A stretch of DNA of 64,000 nt from an uncultured Lachnospiraceae bacterium (GTDB taxonomy: Bacteria > Bacillota > Clostridia > Lachnospirales > Lachnospiraceae). The notes below the pieces were generated by a model that made no database searches, had not been told where the DNA came from, and was given only the letters and a program-made list of their open reading frames with translations. Location: contig CAQGLR010000009.1 of NCBI GenBank assembly GCA_948794795.1, forward strand, positions 37,011-101,010, in the 5' to 3' direction. A program made the position numbers and the translations under genes. This document shows, piece after piece, positions 28,095 to 36,808 of this stretch; position 1 is the first letter of the stretch; every line of letters starts with the position of its first letter.

Positions 28095-29172
28095 GAATTT
28101 TCTCCATCCTTTCTGTAAATAATTTTATTCTTGTTTTTATGCCATTAATACTTCCTGTTTTATAGGATTTAAGTTCTTCACTTTCTTTAAAATTGTTAAT
28201 TTCTTCAATAAGTTTTTTTTGATGGCTGCTTTCTAAAATTTTATAAACCAGGTTAGCAGTAGAAACCGAAATACCGTCAAAAACATAGGATACAAACTTA
28301 TTTTGCATAGTCCCGTTAGAATTTTTTATTGAAAATACATCTTTTCCCCAGTTGTTATTGATAAAATTAAATGTTTTTTCAAATATGTCTTTTTCTTTTT
28401 CATAATCAAAAGGAAGTTCTCCTGTTGTGATTTTTTCAAGGTATTTTGTCAGATATTCTGTTATGGGGTATTTGTAACTGGCAATATCATTTTTTACTGC
28501 AAAAAATCTTAATACAAGTTCCTGGTCATATTTGGTCTTAATTTTTTCTTCTGGAATTTTGTTAATTACGGATATAAAATCCTTATTTTTACTACAGCTT
28601 TTAATAAAATTAATTCCATCTGGACCTAGAAGCCTGATTGTACAGTTACGGATTTCTTGTGCTGACAGAAGTTCTCCGCCTGTATTCAGACGTTTAAACA
28701 TATGATATTTTAAAGATGGTTCACTATCTTTTCTTATAACTTCCATACGTACAAAACTTCTTTTTATTTTTATCTGTAAAGCCTTGGGCAGGTTGTCAAA
28801 TATTAACCCGTTTAAATCATTAACTATATCACAACCATTTAAAACCAGAAAATCATCTTCTGTTTCTCCTAACCTTTCTCCTCGGAAGTGAAGATAACTT
28901 GAGATTCTTTGTAAACCATCAATTAATTCATAAATGCCATCATCTGTTTCTATTACGAATATAGGAGGAACAGGCATTTCCAAAATTAAGGATTCTATAA
29001 AACGTGATTGTTTTTCTTCTCCCCATCTGAAAAGTCTTTGGTAATCAGGGGAAATCTCTAGTTCATTATTTTTATACATATCGTACAATTCATTAAATGA
29101 TATATCAAGGCTTTTGGTTCTTATATTAATAATCTGGCTGTCAACATTTTGTATTAGATTTTCTACTGACAT
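28081..29172 (-). CDS. DUF262 (ParB/GmrSD-like) protein
   Basis: A 363-residue protein with the DUF262 core in its N-terminal half: ISPDYQRLFRWGEEKQSRFI (40-59) and the DGxQR motif as DGLQR (85-89), followed by the FKRLNTGG segment. DUF262 is related to ParB-type nucleotide-hydrolysing domains and is the N-terminal part of type IV GmrSD enzymes. Here there is no DUF1524 HNH nuclease domain; the HEPN protein encoded by the overlapping next gene probably supplies the effector. It follows the amino-acid transporter ATPase by 23 bases, so it may be cotranscribed with it. Confidence 0.85.
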   Translation of the reverse strand: MSVENLIQNVDSQIINIRTKSLDISFNELYDMYKNNELEISPDYQRLFRWGEEKQSRFIESLILEMPVPPIFVIETDDGIYELIDGLQRISSYLHFRGERLGETEDDFLVLNGCDIVNDLNGLIFDNLPKALQIKIKRSFVRMEVIRKDSEPSLKYHMFKRLNTGGELLSAQEIRNCTIRLLGPDGINFIKSCSKNKDFISVINKIPEEKIKTKYDQELVLRFFAVKNDIASYKYPITEYLTKYLEKITTGELPFDYEKEKDIFEKTFNFINNNWGKDVFSIKNSNGTMQNKFVSYVFDGISVSTANLVYKILESSHQKKLIEEINNFKESEELKSYKTGSINGIKTRIKLFTERMEKILDSK

Positions 29173-29195
29173 TTATATTAAACCTCCAATTTTAT

Positions 29196-29954
29196 TTATA
29201 TGTGCAGTTTCTTTAGGAACGTTTTTGTACGTTCATTTTTAGGGTTGTCTATAACATCTTCTGGTTTTCCTTCTTCAATTACCATTCCTCCATCCATAAA
29301 TACAACTTTATTAGAAACTGCCCTTGCAAAATCAATTTCATGTGTTACGACTGCCATTGTCATTTTTTCAGCAGCAAGGCTTTTCATAACACGTAAGATT
29401 TCTGCTGTAATCTCAGGGTCAAGTGCTGATGTAGGTTCATCAAAATATAACATTTTAGGGTGCAGTGCAAGAGCCCTGGCAATAGCTACACGCTGTTGCT
29501 GTCCGCCTGAAAGTTCACATGGATATGCATTTTCCTTATCCTCAATCCCCACCTTTTTAAGCAGTTCCCGGGCTTCATTGTATACTTCTTCTTTATTTCT
29601 TTTTTGTATTACTATAGGTGCATCAGTAATATTTTTCATTACTGAAAAATGCGGGAACAAGTTAAAATTCTGGAATACAAGCCCAAAGTTAGAACATGCC
29701 TGCTGTAATTCTTTCTTATGTGGATAAACAGCCCCGTCAGGACCTTTTTTAACTACCTGTTTGTTTATATAGAAAATTTCACCATTATCAATATGTTCAA
29801 GAAATGTGGCACATCTTAAAAGAGTGGATTTTCCTGAACCAGATGGCCCTATAATTGATACAACTTCACCTTCGTTGATTTTTAATGTTATATCTTCAAG
29901 GACAACTTTGTTTCCAAAACTTTTTTTAATATTATTCATCTCTAAGACATTCAT
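29196..29954 (-). CDS. Amino-acid ABC transporter ATPase (GlnQ type)
   Basis: A 252-residue ABC ATPase of the polar amino-acid uptake group. It has Walker A (GPSGSGKST), Q-loop, the signature LSGGQQQRVA, Walker B (LYFDEP) and the switch His (VVTHEIDFA). It starts 14 bases after the gene for the binding protein-permease fusion and powers that importer. A GGAGG site precedes ATG 29954. Confidence 0.95.
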   Translation of the reverse strand: MNVLEMNNIKKSFGNKVVLEDITLKINEGEVVSIIGPSGSGKSTLLRCATFLEHIDNGEIFYINKQVVKKGPDGAVYPHKKELQQACSNFGLVFQNFNLFPHFSVMKNITDAPIVIQKRNKEEVYNEARELLKKVGIEDKENAYPCELSGGQQQRVAIARALALHPKMLYFDEPTSALDPEITAEILRVMKSLAAEKMTMAVVTHEIDFARAVSNKVVFMDGGMVIEEGKPEDVIDNPKNERTKTFLKKLHI

Positions 29955-29968
29955 TATAAACCCTCCAT

Positions 29969-31543
29969 TTACTTGTAATAGTCAAGACGTTTTTCAATTC
30001 TTTCCATTAATAAAGCAACAATAAAGTTAAATATATAATAAAATACTCCTGCCACAAACAGAGGTAATAATGATGTCTGTGCAGCGGCAATCTGTTTTGC
30101 CTTAGTAAACATTTCTGCATAAGAAAGTGCAAATGCAAGGGAGGTATCTTTTACAAGTGTTATAACTTCATTAGTAACAGGAGGCAGTACACGTTTAACC
30201 ATCTGTGGGAATATTATCCTGAAGAATGTCTGTATCCTGTTATATCCCATAATTTGTGCAGCTTCTCTTTGTCCTTGTGGTATGCTTTGTATTCCAGAAC
30301 GGTATATTTCAGCAAAATATGCAGCATAATTTAATGAAAATCCAATTATTACAGCATAAAAACGGTATGAATAAGGTGTTGAAATATCAAATAAATAATA
30401 TGGTGCAAAGAATACAACAATAAGCTGGAGCATTAAAGGAGTTCCCCTGAGGATAGAGATATAGATTCTGGCTATCCATTGAAGAATCCTGAATTTGGAC
30501 ATCCTTGCAGCTGCTATAAGAAGACCAAGTGGCATTGAAAATAAAAGTGTAAGTATAAATATGCCAACTGTTGCAGCAAGTCCAGATGAAAGCTGTTTTA
30601 TAATCTGTGTAATGCTTATTTTTTTAACTTTTGGTGAATTGCCTGTATTTTCTGGTGTATCACTGGAACTTGTACCAGTATCTGTTATAGTTTCACCAGG
30701 GACAGGAACTTTACTTCCATCTGCATATGTAGTATCTTCTGTGCTAAGACAAGCACTATCTTCAAGTCCCCACTTTTTTACTATGGTTTCAAATGTGCCA
30801 TCTTCCAGCATATCAAGTAATGTAAGCTGTACTACATCCCTGAGTTTTGTATTTCCAAGTTTAAAGCCTATTCCATACTCTTCTGATGAAAGCCTTTTAT
30901 CAAGCATAATAAATTTATCACCTTTTGTAGAAAGCTGGTATGAAGCGACACCAATATCCATTGCAATAGCATCAACCATGCCACTTTCAAGGTTCATAAA
31001 AGCGGAATTATAATTTTCTACCTGTTGTAATTCTTTTAAAGATTTGGCAATTTTTTTATTCCCGTCTGTGGCATCTTCACCTGTAAGAGCAGCAAGTGCT
31101 GATGAGTCTGCTTGTACAGCCAGGATTTTGCCAGATAAATCTGTAAGTTCTTTAATACCTGAATCACTTCTCACAATTACTACCTGGGAATTGTCAACAT
31201 ATGGGGTTGACCATGTATAATTCCCTTCACGGCCATTCATTGTAAAGCCATTCCATATACATGAAATTGCACCTGTTTCAAGTTCAGAATCTTTGGAGTC
31301 CCATGCAATAGGGCGTTTTACCAAAGTCCATCCATTACGGTTACAGACTTCTGCTGCAAGGTCAAGGTCAAAACCTGTGTAATCCCCGTTTTCATCCATA
31401 TAGCCGTATGGTGGGAATTCTGCGTCAAAACCAACAATAAATTCCTGTTTAGCCTGGCAGTTGTTTCCTGTTAATATAAAGCCTGCGAGAATTGCAGTTA
31501 TAAACAGGTATAAGGCTTTTTTAATAATCCTGTTGTTATTCAT
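29969..31543 (-). CDS. Amino-acid ABC binding protein-permease fusion
   Basis: A 524-residue fusion. Residues 1-31 are a signal/anchor segment; about 32-265 form a PBPb-type amino-acid-binding domain (VGFDAEFPPYGYMDENGDYT); a Thr/Ser-rich linker follows; and about 305-524 form a HisM-type permease with five helices and an EAA loop (GQREAAQIMGYNRIQTFF). Such fused receptors deliver substrate directly to their own channel and are frequent in Firmicutes. The ligand could be glutamine, cystine or another amino acid. Confidence 0.94.
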   Translation of the reverse strand: MNNNRIIKKALYLFITAILAGFILTGNNCQAKQEFIVGFDAEFPPYGYMDENGDYTGFDLDLAAEVCNRNGWTLVKRPIAWDSKDSELETGAISCIWNGFTMNGREGNYTWSTPYVDNSQVVIVRSDSGIKELTDLSGKILAVQADSSALAALTGEDATDGNKKIAKSLKELQQVENYNSAFMNLESGMVDAIAMDIGVASYQLSTKGDKFIMLDKRLSSEEYGIGFKLGNTKLRDVVQLTLLDMLEDGTFETIVKKWGLEDSACLSTEDTTYADGSKVPVPGETITDTGTSSSDTPENTGNSPKVKKISITQIIKQLSSGLAATVGIFILTLLFSMPLGLLIAAARMSKFRILQWIARIYISILRGTPLMLQLIVVFFAPYYLFDISTPYSYRFYAVIIGFSLNYAAYFAEIYRSGIQSIPQGQREAAQIMGYNRIQTFFRIIFPQMVKRVLPPVTNEVITLVKDTSLAFALSYAEMFTKAKQIAAAQTSLLPLFVAGVFYYIFNFIVALLMERIEKRLDYYK

Positions 31544-31607
31544 TATGTATTTCTTCCTCTCTTAAATATTTTTATTTTCCTGTTGCCAGAAGAGGGCAAA
31601 TTTTTAC

Positions 31608-32741
31608 TTATTTTTTTATTGAAAATTCTTTGTCCTGCATAAATTGTATAGTATTATAAAGCACAAGTACATCTGTAGGTTTATATTTATTTAGCAGCAT
31701 GGACATGCCTATATTAAGATGGCGCATATCTGCTACAATTATTTTTTCATAATCTTCTGCAAGGAATGGTATCATACAATTAGCAAAAGAATCCTTTATC
31801 ATAAGAAGCGTTTTTTTATTTTTAGCACCTCCAGATATTTCAAGGACTGCCTGGTTACCACCAAAAAATACACTATATTTGTCTTTTTTCTTTAAGAATT
31901 CCGTCTGGTAAAATGTATTTTCTGTCTTTTCACCAAGGTTGTACACAACTGTCATTTCATTTGCTGGTTTATAAATATTTATTTCATCTTTTTGGGAATA
32001 CATATTTACTTTTGAATGTGTTGTGCCAAGGAAATTACTGGAAACTTTCTCAAATTTTTTCTTATGTCCTGCATCCTGGATATTATTTCCACATGAATCC
32101 AGGTAAGCAGTATAACCATACCATGCACCAAGGGTTGTCCAGTGGTGGTCAGTCCTGTAAAAAATATAATCTTTATTATGTTTATGTAAAAGGTCATATA
32201 CAGGTACAATAACATTCTCTGGAAGGTTTTTTTCTAATTTGTTGTAGAAAATATTTTCATCATAGGTTTCTGCAAATGCTGGCAGGTATCTGTCAAGTGT
32301 ATAGGTTTTTGATGGAACCATCATAACTTTAACATTGGCAGATTTGGAAGCCTGCTGGACAAATTTTTTAAGTGCACGTATATTTTTATTTGTAAGTTCT
32401 GGGTTAATATCTTCTTTTGTGTATTTTTCTAAAAGATATCCATCTTTTCCAAAATATACACCATTGGATTCTTTTTTACCTAGAGTCCTTTCTGTTTTAG
32501 TCTGGAATTTAACCCATAAGTCCCTCTGTGGAAACTGGTCACTAAGATATGTTTCGTATTTTTTCTGGAATTTTCCATTAAGTACCCTTTTGGCGGAAAG
32601 TTTAGGAAAGGTTTGTAACATCCTGTTTTCCGCAGAAGAATATGTATTATCTTCTTTTATTATACTTGTAAACATAATTGCCATAAGCATAATTAATAAA
32701 GCTAATGCTGGCATAAGTTTAAAAAAACGTTTCATAGGCAA
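31608..32741 (-). CDS. DHHW-family (AlgX/AlgJ-like) protein
   Basis: A 377-residue membrane-anchored protein. An N-terminal helix (about 8-28) places the rest outside; the SGNH-like domain carries the family motif TDHHWTTLGAWYG near 195. Proteins of this family work with MBOAT acyltransferases to acetylate cell-surface polysaccharide. TTG 32741 is 7 bases after AAAGGA and fits better than the in-frame ATG 32735, which is too far away. It follows the MBOAT gene by 39 bases. Confidence 0.9.
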   Translation of the reverse strand: MPMKRFFKLMPALALLIMLMAIMFTSIIKEDNTYSSAENRMLQTFPKLSAKRVLNGKFQKKYETYLSDQFPQRDLWVKFQTKTERTLGKKESNGVYFGKDGYLLEKYTKEDINPELTNKNIRALKKFVQQASKSANVKVMMVPSKTYTLDRYLPAFAETYDENIFYNKLEKNLPENVIVPVYDLLHKHNKDYIFYRTDHHWTTLGAWYGYTAYLDSCGNNIQDAGHKKKFEKVSSNFLGTTHSKVNMYSQKDEINIYKPANEMTVVYNLGEKTENTFYQTEFLKKKDKYSVFFGGNQAVLEISGGAKNKKTLLMIKDSFANCMIPFLAEDYEKIIVADMRHLNIGMSMLLNKYKPTDVLVLYNTIQFMQDKEFSIKK

Positions 32742-32780
32742 TATATTATCCTTTCATATTAAATATATTTTTAAATGTAT

Positions 32781-34205
32781 TTAAAACCTGAAATATAAAA
32801 ATGGATTGTATGTGCCATTTACGAGATATGCAACTGATACAATAAATACTACAATTAAAAAAATTGTTTTTAATATATTTGAAAAGATTTCATTTTTATT
32901 GCAAATCCATGTGCCAGCTTTAAGTGGTATATTTGTGCATCCAATTATTAAAAGAAGCAGAAGCAGGGCATTGCTGGCAATAATATACATTGTATTTGTA
33001 TTTATAAACCCAGCATCTGCTATTCCAGCCATTGCTTTTATAAATATCCTGTGGTGTGTTATATCTTCCCATGCAAAAAGAAGCCATCCAGCATATATTA
33101 TAACAAGTGCATATATATGGCTAAGGAATAATGGAAGTTTATTAAGTATTTTTAATACCCCAAGTTTTTCTATTATAAGGAAAAAGCAGAAGTACATCCC
33201 CCATGCTATAAAGTTCCAGCTTGCGCCATGCCATAAACCTGTAAGGAACCATACTATAAAAATATTGGAAAATGTATTTAATTTATTTTTCCTGCTTCCG
33301 CCTAATGGTATATATACATATTCTTTGAACCATGTACCAAGTGATATATGCCATCTGCGCCAGAATTCTGTAATGCTTCTGGACATATAAGGATAATTGA
33401 AATTTTCAGGGATTTTAAATCCAAATACAGACATAAGACCTATTGCCATATCAGAGTATCCTGAAAAATCAAAATATATCTGCATCGTAAACATTAGTAT
33501 TCCAAACCATGCAGATACAGTAGTAAGGTTTTCATTAGAATAAGCTGTAATAGTTTTAAAGATTTCTCCCGCCTGGTTTGCAAGGATAACTTTTTTTCCA
33601 AGACCAGTTACAAACCTGATGGCCCCATAAGACAGGTTTTCTATTGTAATATTTCTTTCTTTTAACATTACAGAGATATCTTTAAACCTTACTACGGGAC
33701 CCGCTATAAGCTGGGGAAACATTGTAACATAGGCTCCAAAGTTAATAATGTTTCTTTCTGGTTTTGCATCTTTCCTATATACATCGATTGTATATGACAT
33801 GGTCTGGAATGTATAAAATGATATGCCTATAGGCAGTGCTAGTTCTTTGGCTTTAATATCCATTCCCGTGATGTCATTCCATATTCCAGTTATAAAACCT
33901 GTATATTTGAATACTCCGAGAAGTGATAAGTTTATTATTACTGATAAAAATACAAAAATTTTTGCTGCTTTTTTATTATCCCTGTTTACAAAATATCCTG
34001 CCAGTCCGCCATTTATATAATCTACTACTGTGGAGAACAGCATTAAAACTATATAGACAGGTTCTCCCCATGCATAAAATATAAGGCTTGATAAAAACAG
34101 CACCAGGTTTTTCCATGTATTTTTCATATATCCTGGTGTTAAAAAATAAATAATAATTACACATGGCAGGAAACGGAATAAAAACAGCAGGCTGCTAAAT
34201 ACCAT
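32781..34205 (-). CDS. MBOAT-family O-acyltransferase (AlgI-like)
   Basis: A 474-residue polytopic membrane enzyme of the AlgI/PatA type. The invariant His is in TGLWHGASWNF (about residue 324), after WRRWHISLGTWF. It moves acetyl groups across the membrane to an extracytoplasmic acceptor, with the DHHW protein completing the transfer. The acceptor, either peptidoglycan or a secreted polysaccharide, cannot be told from the sequence. It is first of a two-gene unit; a DUF4358 gene lies upstream on the same strand. Confidence 0.94.
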   Translation of the reverse strand: MVFSSLLFLFRFLPCVIIIYFLTPGYMKNTWKNLVLFLSSLIFYAWGEPVYIVLMLFSTVVDYINGGLAGYFVNRDNKKAAKIFVFLSVIINLSLLGVFKYTGFITGIWNDITGMDIKAKELALPIGISFYTFQTMSYTIDVYRKDAKPERNIINFGAYVTMFPQLIAGPVVRFKDISVMLKERNITIENLSYGAIRFVTGLGKKVILANQAGEIFKTITAYSNENLTTVSAWFGILMFTMQIYFDFSGYSDMAIGLMSVFGFKIPENFNYPYMSRSITEFWRRWHISLGTWFKEYVYIPLGGSRKNKLNTFSNIFIVWFLTGLWHGASWNFIAWGMYFCFFLIIEKLGVLKILNKLPLFLSHIYALVIIYAGWLLFAWEDITHHRIFIKAMAGIADAGFINTNTMYIIASNALLLLLLIIGCTNIPLKAGTWICNKNEIFSNILKTIFLIVVFIVSVAYLVNGTYNPFLYFRF

Positions 34206-34265
34206 AAAATATCCTCCTGGTTATATAATAGGTTCAGGGTGCATTCTAGTTAATGAAAAACACAA

Positions 34266-34330
34266 CAGTGCATAAGCCCTTGATGCTTATGGGAAACATT
34301 AAGTACAAGGGCTAAACACTGGCGTTTTCT
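34266..34330 (+). repeat. Family 2 hairpin, partial copy with paired base changes
   Basis: This matches the right half of the element at 13770 (GTGCATAAG...ACTGGCGTTT). The stem here is GCCCTTG (34276) with CAAGGGC (34306), where the other copy has GTTCTT with AAGAAC: two pairs changed on both sides. CAGTG/CACTG closes it. It lies in the 236-base gap between the MBOAT and DUF4358 genes. Also in that gap, AGCAGG-N5-CCTGCT near 34410 may be the DUF4358 terminator on the minus strand. Confidence 0.7.
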
Positions 34331-34441
34331 AATAGTTGTTTAATACAAAATAATTAACTTGTTATATATAATAATCCTCCATGAAGGCTTTGGCGGCTCA
34401 AATAGTATAGCAGGACAAGCCTGCTTTATGCAAATTGGAAT

Positions 34442-35020
34442 TTATTTAAATAATGCATTAATTGCATCAACAGCTTTCTGGTTTTCAGCTTTATATGCTT
34501 CTATAACCTGTTCTTCTGTACTTGTTTCCTCTGTATTACTGTCAACATAACCAAGCATAATAAAGAATACATAATCACCTTTTACATATACTTTTGATGC
34601 CTGGATTTTTAATAAATTCATAGGATACTGCATAGTATCATTAATAAGTCCCTGCCTGTAAGCGGCCAGTTTGTTTTTAATTTTTTTCTTTGTATTTTTA
34701 TTCTTTGCTTTTGCAATAAGAAGAGTATCAACATGTGCACTCATCATTGGTATTTCAGCTATAATATCTGTATACCATGACTGGGAGAGACCATAACGTG
34801 CTTTTATATCTTCTTTTGTTAAAGGCATGTCTGCAAGGTAGTTATCACCAAATGTTTTTACTATGGTGTTATATATTTTTTTAATTGATGGTGCTTTTTT
34901 CTTTGTTGCTTTCTTTGATGCTTCTGCTACAAATGTATTGTTAGGAAATAAGAAGGCAGGTGAAAGGTTGGCTGCTAATAGTGAAAACGCTAGTAATGCT
35001 GTTAATATTTTTTTTCTCAT
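34442..35020 (-). CDS. Secreted DUF4358 protein
   Basis: A 192-residue exported protein with a signal peptide (about 1-34, Lys-rich start, cut near VAEA). The rest resembles DUF4358: KTFGDNYLADMPLTKEDIKA, ending with the KAENQKAVDAINALFK type segment and the KGDYVFFIMLG strand. In Lachnospiraceae such genes commonly neighbour MBOAT and DHHW genes, as here, which suggests a role in the same surface acylation system. The biochemical function is unknown. Confidence 0.78.
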   Translation of the reverse strand: MRKKILTALLAFSLLAANLSPAFLFPNNTFVAEASKKATKKKAPSIKKIYNTIVKTFGDNYLADMPLTKEDIKARYGLSQSWYTDIIAEIPMMSAHVDTLLIAKAKNKNTKKKIKNKLAAYRQGLINDTMQYPMNLLKIQASKVYVKGDYVFFIMLGYVDSNTEETSTEEQVIEAYKAENQKAVDAINALFK

Positions 35021-35268
35021 ATTTTACCTCTTTTCTGCAAACCGTGATGTACCCAGTCTGGCTTTGTTTTTTATTATATTATTGTATATTTTTGTTACAA
35101 GAATTTGTCAGTATGGATATATATTTATATAAATTCTTAAGATGCATACGGGCATATTCTAAAGACAGTATAACTTACTTCTGTAAATAATACAACTTAT
35201 TTTTCCTGCCAATAGTAATGTCAAAAATGTGTCTTATGAATATAATAATAAAAAAAGGTATTGCTATT

Positions 35269-35730
35269 ATGGACAAAATAATAAATATTACACAAAAGCC
35301 TGCTGCGTATGCAGTTATTAGCGGAAATGAAGATAACAGAAAACTACATGGGGTAGTTTATTTTTATAAAACGCCTTTTGGCGGAACTCTCGTAGAAGCA
35401 GAGATTGACGGGCTTCCAATGGAAGCAGGTACTAATGGGAGTTTTATGGGAATGCATATACACGAAAATGGTGACTGTACAAGACCTTTTGATAAAACAG
35501 GGGAACATTATAATCCTGGTTCAGAGCCCCATCCAGAACATGCTGGTGATATGCCGCCACTTCTTTCAAATTATGGTTATGCATACATGGTTTTTTATAC
35601 AGAGCGTTTTAATGTAGATGATATTATAGGAAGGTCTGTTATAATCCATAGCAGCCCTGATGATTTTACTACACAGCCATCAGGTAATTCTGGTACTAAA
35701 ATTGGATGTGGTGTTATTTGTAAAAAGTGA
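35269..35730 (+). CDS. sodC: Superoxide dismutase [Cu-Zn] family protein
   Basis: A 153-residue Cu/Zn superoxide dismutase-like protein. Metal ligands and structural motifs are in the usual order: HIHENGDC, HYNPG, HPEHAGDMPP, then VIIHSSPDDF and GCGVI. There is no signal peptide, unusual for bacterial SodC and typical of the clostridial group; activity in a strict anaerobe is uncertain. I chose ATG 35269 after AAAAGG; an in-frame ATG at 35218 has no ribosome site. A 30-base piece of its 3' end recurs at 38090, beyond the restriction genes. Confidence 0.85.
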   Translation: MDKIINITQKPAAYAVISGNEDNRKLHGVVYFYKTPFGGTLVEAEIDGLPMEAGTNGSFMGMHIHENGDCTRPFDKTGEHYNPGSEPHPEHAGDMPPLLSNYGYAYMVFYTERFNVDDIIGRSVIIHSSPDDFTTQPSGNSGTKIGCGVICKK

Positions 35731-35771
35731 GATGTATTATGCTTAAAAAGAAAAATGGCAATTTATAATGG

Positions 35772-35960
35772 GTCAAGCGGATATTCGCAATCCGCATTGC
35801 CTGCAAGCAGGCATTGGCTACTTGCCCAATAACAGCCCAACCTCATTGCCGCTTTGCGGCAGTCTGGCAGGAGCCCAATCTCCTGCCAGACTAAGTAAGC
35901 CCTGGTAAATCAAACCCACCGCTTAAGAAGCGTGTATTTTAAAGGGCTTACTTAATGAGG
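35772..35960. repeat. 189-bp multi-hairpin repeat, family 1, copy 2 (occupied site)
   Basis: Same length as copy 1 at 1589 and about 95% identical by eye. It lies 41 bases after the sodC stop. The stem GTCTGGCAGGAG/CTCCTGCCAGAC is perfect here, and so is TAAGTAAGCCCT/AGGGCTTACTTA. The duplicated flank at 38121-38140 reads AATTTATAATGG directly joined to TTAAAATAAATTTT, that is, the same target without the 189 bases. Either the element is 189 bp without target duplication, or 187 bp flanked by GG. Confidence 0.93.
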
Positions 35961-36115
35961 TTAAAATAAATTTTAATATGGTAATTGTTTGAGATTTTAA
36001 TTGTTGTTTTTATATAAACATAATGTATAGTATTAATAATATAATGAAGCAGGTATAAGAGGAAGTATCCCGCCTGCTTCATTTAATTTTATATGGGAAT
36101 AAATTGTATTTATCT
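35961..36115. repeat. Direct repeat, left copy, flanking the restriction-modification genes
   Basis: About 150 bases beginning TTAAAATAAATTTTAATATG and including AATGAAGCAGGTATAAGAGG with GCCTGCTTCATT; the last two form the stem AATGAAGCAGG/CCTGCTTCATT. It matches 38134-38288 with only a few differences, and the match fades after TATTTATC. It fills the gap before the restriction gene. The hairpin has no clear T-run. Confidence 0.9.
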
Positions 36116-36189
36116 TAAGTAATTAATGGAAAACGCATAGATTTTGTGGTAAAATAATTATTATAAATTTTACTGTAGAGGAGGTACTT

Positions 36190-36804
36190 ATGGATATAGA
36201 TAAAGAATTATTGGAAATATTATATAAATACAAGGAAAAGCTTCATAAGAAGATTAAGGACAGAGAGATAGAAATGCAAAATGATAATACAGAACATTAT
36301 ATGGTATATAATGCACTTGGATTTACAAGCAAAGAAGGATACCAGATTGATTACCAGCAAAATGTTGGACGTTTTTTGTATAAATATGCAGGTTCTATGT
36401 TAGAAGAAATGGCTATACAGTGTTTTAAAATGAAATATCCAGCTTCACAACAAAAATTTAAATTAAGTAATACCATTGATAATGGCAGTCCTAAAACAGT
36501 AGAAATAGATTGTCTTGTTGGTAATAAGGCATATGAGATAAAATGGAAAGATGCAACTACAGATGGGGATCATATAAATAAAGAATATAAACGTATAAGG
36601 ATTATTAAAAAGGCAGGATATATTCCTGTTAGAATTATGTTTTTTGAACCAAACAGAATCCAGGCTGTTTCTATACAAACTAAGTTAAGAAAACTTTATA
36701 AGGAAATTGGGGGAGAATATTATTCAGGAAATGATGCATGGAATTATATAAAAAATGAAACAGGTATAGATTTAAAAAATCTATTTGAAAGCATAAAGGA
36801 GTGA
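36190..36804 (+). CDS. ApaLI-like type II restriction endonuclease
   Basis: A 204-residue protein that I recognise as resembling the ApaLI restriction endonuclease family (ApaLI cuts GTGCAC; specificity here is unverified). A PD-(D/E)xK centre is visible: EID (Asp107), then Glu116-Ile-Lys118 in YEIKWKDATTDGDHI. GAGG precedes ATG 36190. The methyltransferase gene follows after 4 bases. The pair lies between two copies of a duplicated segment, the pattern of a mobile restriction cassette. Confidence 0.82.
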   Translation: MDIDKELLEILYKYKEKLHKKIKDREIEMQNDNTEHYMVYNALGFTSKEGYQIDYQQNVGRFLYKYAGSMLEEMAIQCFKMKYPASQQKFKLSNTIDNGSPKTVEIDCLVGNKAYEIKWKDATTDGDHINKEYKRIRIIKKAGYIPVRIMFFEPNRIQAVSIQTKLRKLYKEIGGEYYSGNDAWNYIKNETGIDLKNLFESIKE

Positions 36805-36808
36805 TTAT

